A DNA stretch of 64,000 bases, taken from positions 7,553,565-7,617,564 of the forward strand of contig CAJNOP010000002.1 in NCBI GenBank assembly GCA_905250075.1, given 5' to 3'. Under the pieces are notes generated by a model. That model saw only the letters and a program-made list of their open reading frames with translations. It was not told where the DNA came from and searched no databases. The position numbers and the translations under genes were made by a program. Position 1 is the first letter of the stretch. Each line of letters opens with the position of its first letter. Of the stretch, positions 59,465 through 64,000 are shown piece after piece. Source of the stretch: Rotaria sp. Silwood1 (Eukaryota > Rotifera > Eurotatoria > Philodinida > Philodinidae).

Positions 59465-62400
59465 TGTTCTCTTAGATAATAAATAGTGAAATAATGTTTA
59501 GATTTCTAAAACAAATAAATAAGAAAATTGCTCGGCATGTTATCCATGATACGGTGAATATATGCTTGTGTATATGTAAATATTGATATTCTATTTCATA
59601 TCATGAAAATCAGACATTGTAAATGAAAGAATTAGGTTTGTCTTCTGTCGACATATAATTAAGGAAAAACATGTTTTGTTTCTCTGTCACTGAAGATTAC
59701 TTATTTCTATGCATATGTTATATCTTCGATGAAAGAAATGAGTATTCAACTAGTGTCCACATACATAGGAAGATATTTATTAGGACAAAAGACAAATGAA
59801 TTGATAAGAATCATTCTTAAAGATCATATCAAAATGATTGATTATCTTCTATTGTTAAAGATTTAGTTTCATTCTCGATTATTGTTAATCTATTATGAAA
59901 ATATTATAAAATTGTTCTAATACGATTAATATTAGCGCAAACGATTTTAGACTTGATTCTTAAAATAAATAAATTGTTGCTTCATGCAATGTTTAATTCC
60001 ATAAGATAGATATAATACGAAAAGTCAAGCTGCTATGATGTTTTTGATTTTTATATGTGATCAGGTGCAGCTTGACTCTATGAATTCGACTGTATATGAA
60101 TAATATGTCTACTGAAACCTTTTTTCCTATCAGAAGCTCGAGAAGATCCCAAAAGTTGAAGGTTGAGAAAAACCAACATTTTTATAGTGAAGAAGCACCT
60201 ACAGCTCATTTACGTAATTGCTCCAGGTTGAAAAATTTTTTTTACCTTAGTGTGAATGATAAACTAATTGTAGAAATATAATTGGCATGATGATTCAGCA
60301 CTTGTATATATTTTTGAGAAAAATATTGTTCAAGCAAACAGCTAAAAAAAACCACTTTTTTGGATGAAAAATATATGAAGCTTTATTTGAATAGATGTAT
60401 ACCCTTCATTTCACTACAGTTATGTTCGCCGTATGGAATTGTTAAAATGGAAGCTGTTTTTGTTTAACTCACTTTCTATTTTAAGGGATGCTATTTACTT
60501 CCATAGTATCTTCGGTCGGAAGGCTGAATGGTGGGTTCAAAGAAAAATTCCACTTAAATTTGATCATTTAGTTTTTTTTAGACTAAAAGCAGCTAGAAGT
60601 TCAATCGATATACTTTCCAGGTTTTTGCGAATGATCTGAAAGAGCTTGAAGGTGTCTTTGATTGCTTTGCACTCGCTTTTCTGGTGATAGGGTAGGGTTA
60701 CAATCAATGTTTTGCTATATATTTAAAAAATTGATATCTTATAATTCGACCGAAAATAAAAATACTAAAATGATGCAGAAATAAAACACATATTTTATGT
60801 TGAAAAACATAAATACATCAATCCAAATGTCAACAACGAACGCGGCATAAAATTGTGAAGCGTGGAATATGGCTTTTGGGAGTATTTCACATCGTTAGCT
60901 ACACTGTTTGTGGTAAATCTCATACAGAATGGAAGCTCAGTCCGAAGGTCATTATTTTGTGGCAAATAGAGGCTTGCTGTATGTAATTAAATTGCAAAGT
61001 AAACAACGTAAGAAAATGAATAGATTAACTCATTACTTTTCAGTATTGATTGATAGTTCTGTTTGCGCTTTATTTGTTTCATAATCTGAATAGTACTCAT
61101 GCATATTTACTGTTTAAAGATATTATCGAAGAACTGCGGAATAAGAATTAGACATGTGATTATATTATTCTGTTAGGTTTCCTTCCATGATGTGTATGAA
61201 CAGTTAAGAAACGAAATGATATTAATTTTTGAGTAACTTAATAGAGATTTGGCAAAGTCTTCGCTGAGAATTTATAATACTTCATATAAAGTGTACGTTT
61301 ATTGGGTTCGGAAATCAAAATTAGTGAGAACTAGTCTAATATCAATTGTTAGAACATTCATAAGAGTTGAACTATTCATCTGTTAGGAAGAGACCTGGTA
61401 TGTGATGACACCTATAATTCCTATAAATCCTATGATATATTTTAATCATATATTCTGTGCTATTGCTCGAAATATTATCTTATTTTATTTGTATTTTCCT
61501 CCAGAAGTAGCATAATCATTGATCTATTTTTTTGAATAAATACAAGTGACAAGAAAACAATCTTTCAAGAGATAGAACCATAGATATATATTTGATCGCA
61601 CTCCAGAAGAAGAATATCATTTTGGAATGAATGGCTTACTTTATATTAATACGAGTTAGATAATTCAAATATATTTTGTTTCCCTTTTAGATTGTGTGCA
61701 AATTTTTATTTTGAAATCACTTCACAGCGTCATATCGTTACATTCTAATAAGAGTTTCTTTTTAAATTCAGCAAAGCCCGACAACTTATCAGGTTAAAGA
61801 TTGTATTAAGTATAACTTCTCGTATTCATATAAGGATGTTTCAAGTATTGAAGACATATATGGATATGTGGATGGTAAAAATAGTGTAAAGAACTCATTA
61901 ACTAGTCTACTGAGTAGTAAGGAATCCGGACAGAGTTCACGATCAGTCTTCGGTTTCATGCTAACTATTGTAGTTATCCGTAAATGAGACTCATAGTTTG
62001 AAAATTTCAATATATCAATTGTGTAGCATTTTTCTGTTTCGTAAGTTAATGACAGTGTAGCTACAAGATAAATACAAGTTGGACGCAATGGCAGCTAACC
62101 TTCTAACTTTCATCTTTTAAAGCAAACTAAAAGCCCACTCAGTTTCTATTCTAAGATGAGGATGGATTTGGTATCAGACAGGAGTGCACATATTTGAACA
62201 GAATTGATAAAGAATTATTTCGATTAAGAACAAGTTTTTTTTTTTTTGATAAGATCAACGTATTAAAAACTTGCGTCTAATAGGTGTGTTGGGCGACTTA
62301 GCGGATAATGTAATTATTCATCTGTCTATATCTGAGTTTCTTAAAATATACAACAATGTCTTTTAAAGGTGATCCTCATTTGACTTGTATACTTCCTTGA

Positions 62401-64000
62401 ACTTTTATTATTTTACTACATGTATTAAAACATCAGCAAGTCAAATATTTAGACATAAGATTCATATTAAATTCTAATTCATAATGACGTGCTAATTCAG
62501 GAAAAACCTTATTATCAAATAGATTTGTTTTATTAGAATAATCAATATTGACAAAAGATAAAACAGTTTCTGTAAGAAAAAATCCGATTTCATTGAGTTT
62601 CTACTAGAATTACAGAATCTGTCGCTAAAATAAAACATTTTCCTCACTGTAACAGGGTGTAGGTAAGTGTGCATCTGAATTCTGTTACAGATATTATTCG
62701 TGTCTTCACACCAAAACCTATCAGCACACTCACAGCCTAATCGACGTCATTCGTTATTTTTATTAAAAATTTATCATTTGAATACAGATAGGTCTCAAAT
62801 AATTGAAGCTATCATAATAATGGATTTTCTAGTTGTTTATCAATGTTTGAAAATTTTGTTGGACAAATTTTGAATAAGTAGTTTCTTTTGTAAACACTCA
62901 AATACAGCCTTATGAATAATCACTTAAGAATTCTGAATGATTTCTCAGTAAAACTTAAAATCGAATATGGCAGAAAAATGTTGCTCTGTATTCAATCAAA
63001 AATGTAATTCAGAAAGTTAAAGAAAATAGTAGTCTAGCAAATAGATAAAAATTTTAAATGTCCACAATTATATTAGTTCGAATTCAGCTTGTGATTTTAG
63101 TTTCATAGCCATAGACCATTCAAATTTGTTAGTTACTAAAAATAGCTTTATACTAATCTTTATAGACACAAATAGTGTATCGATAGTACTTCGAATATAA
63201 TTTTGAAGAACTTGGATTGTAGATAAATTAAAAAGATTCAAAAGATAGTCAAATTTTATTTTTTCGACCAGCTTTTGAAACATGACCGTGCATAATAAAG
63301 AAAATTATTTCTTTCGCAATCTGTTCTAATTAATATCTAAACATCAATATTATGTTGCCACTCATTTTTTTCACATTGAACTGAAATATTTTTTCCATTC
63401 AAATTTCGTTTTTAACCGATGCTATAACGTGTTGTTAAGTTAGTTACACTAGATACGTAGTATTTGGCTCAATAATTTAAGTTTGCCATATTTTCAAATA
63501 GAGTATCATGTGTTTTTGAGTATATTACATGAATGCATCTTGTCAATAATTTATAAGTCATTTACTTCTTTAAGAAAGTAGTACGAATAATCAAACAAAT
63601 ATAGATGTTGCTTACATATAATATAACAGAGCCTCTTCAAGATATTTAAAGTTGAAAGAGAATCTTAGTTATTATTGATCATTGATAGGCTTCTAAAACC
63701 CAAAAGAAAATAATTTGACATCCTGAAAATTACATTTTCATTTTCGCTAATATCTATTTTCTATTTATTTATTTATTTTTTTGTACATATGTTACAGAAG
63801 AAATTCAAATCTATGTTAGCTTAAAATTCTCTTAGGAGAAATTAAAATAGTGTTTTTCTTGAGGATTGATCACGAGGGAAATAACAGACTTCAACATGCA
63901 TTAAAAGCTGTTAGTGCAAACCCTGCAAGATTAAAATGGGAAACAGGATTTAGCCGCTCTTGCTAATCACAGGAGGATTGTTTTATTCTATCTCTTTTGG
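59465..64000. other. Gene-poor right end of the window
   Basis: No supported gene. Short frames at 60096-60281 and 60433-60639 (plus) and 61789-62088 (minus, no ATG at its start) have no recognisable domain. A hairpin with an 11-bp stem (AGTCAAGCTGC / GCAGCTTGACT) lies at about 60024-60076. The last 120 bp (from about 63880) are less AT-rich and could be the edge of a feature outside the window. Confidence 0.4.

Noticed and set aside
61789..62088. Minus-strand 99-codon frame
   Set aside because: It begins at TTG with stops just upstream, has no convincing acceptor, and no domain is visible.

Overview
This is a eukaryotic nuclear window: very AT-rich, with genes split by GT-AG introns that are mostly 45-100 bp, and no prokaryotic signals. 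Compact genes with tiny introns, a DUF4062-NACHT-WD40 protein, a desaturase with all three histidine boxes in one exon, possible spliced-leader acceptors next to start codons, and degenerate TGTGGG-type (bdelloid telomere-like) patches together suggest a rotifer, most likely bdelloid. That assignment is inference; no marker here fixes the species.

Layout. (1) 0.4-24.2 kb, plus strand: one 61-exon gene for a coiled-coil protein of about 2,100 residues. It opens with a clear centrosomin motif 1 (CM1, Cnn_1N), so I call it a CDK5RAP2/myomegalin/centrosomin homologue. An alternative first exon at 1158-1234 would give a CM1-less isoform. A 10-N gap (11733-11742) interrupts it. (2) 24.2-30.4 kb: no convincing gene. 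(3) 30.4-31.7 kb, plus: an intronless rhodopsin-family GPCR. (4) 32.2-40.6 kb, minus: an 11-exon DUF4062-NACHT-WD40 STAND protein of 1,801 residues, with a repeat-rich intron. (5) 41.1-45.8 kb, plus: a 19-exon TM9SF4-like protein, divergent from the NACHT gene. It is followed after only 272 bp by a two-exon NUDT2-type Nudix hydrolase (46.05-46.74 kb) in an operon-like arrangement. (6) 47.4-48.9 kb, minus: two tandem paralogues of a small secreted cysteine-containing protein; the first is cut by a 100-N gap. (7) 50.5-51.6 kb, minus: a membrane fatty-acid desaturase. (8) 52-64 kb: gene-poor and repeat-rich. It holds one small two-exon gene for a 66-residue protein (58.22-58.48 kb), two hAT-like non-autonomous elements with 8-bp target-site duplications, a further hairpin element, and degenerate telomere-like hairpins.

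The genes do not form one pathway. Plausible local links are the shared 502-bp region between the NACHT and TM9SF4 genes, the TM9SF4-NUDT2 pair (polyA signal, then pyrimidine-rich acceptor, then next ATG within about 80 bp), and the secreted tandem pair. I did not find a clearly new multi-gene system. The best leads are the alternative N-terminus of the centrosomal gene, its run of about 40 consecutive phase-0 mini-exons, the operon-like pair, the unknown secreted pair, and a hAT-like element whose ends carry a GGGAATCC minisatellite.

Exon boundaries were read by hand from GT/AG sites and frame continuity. No alignment or database search was run.
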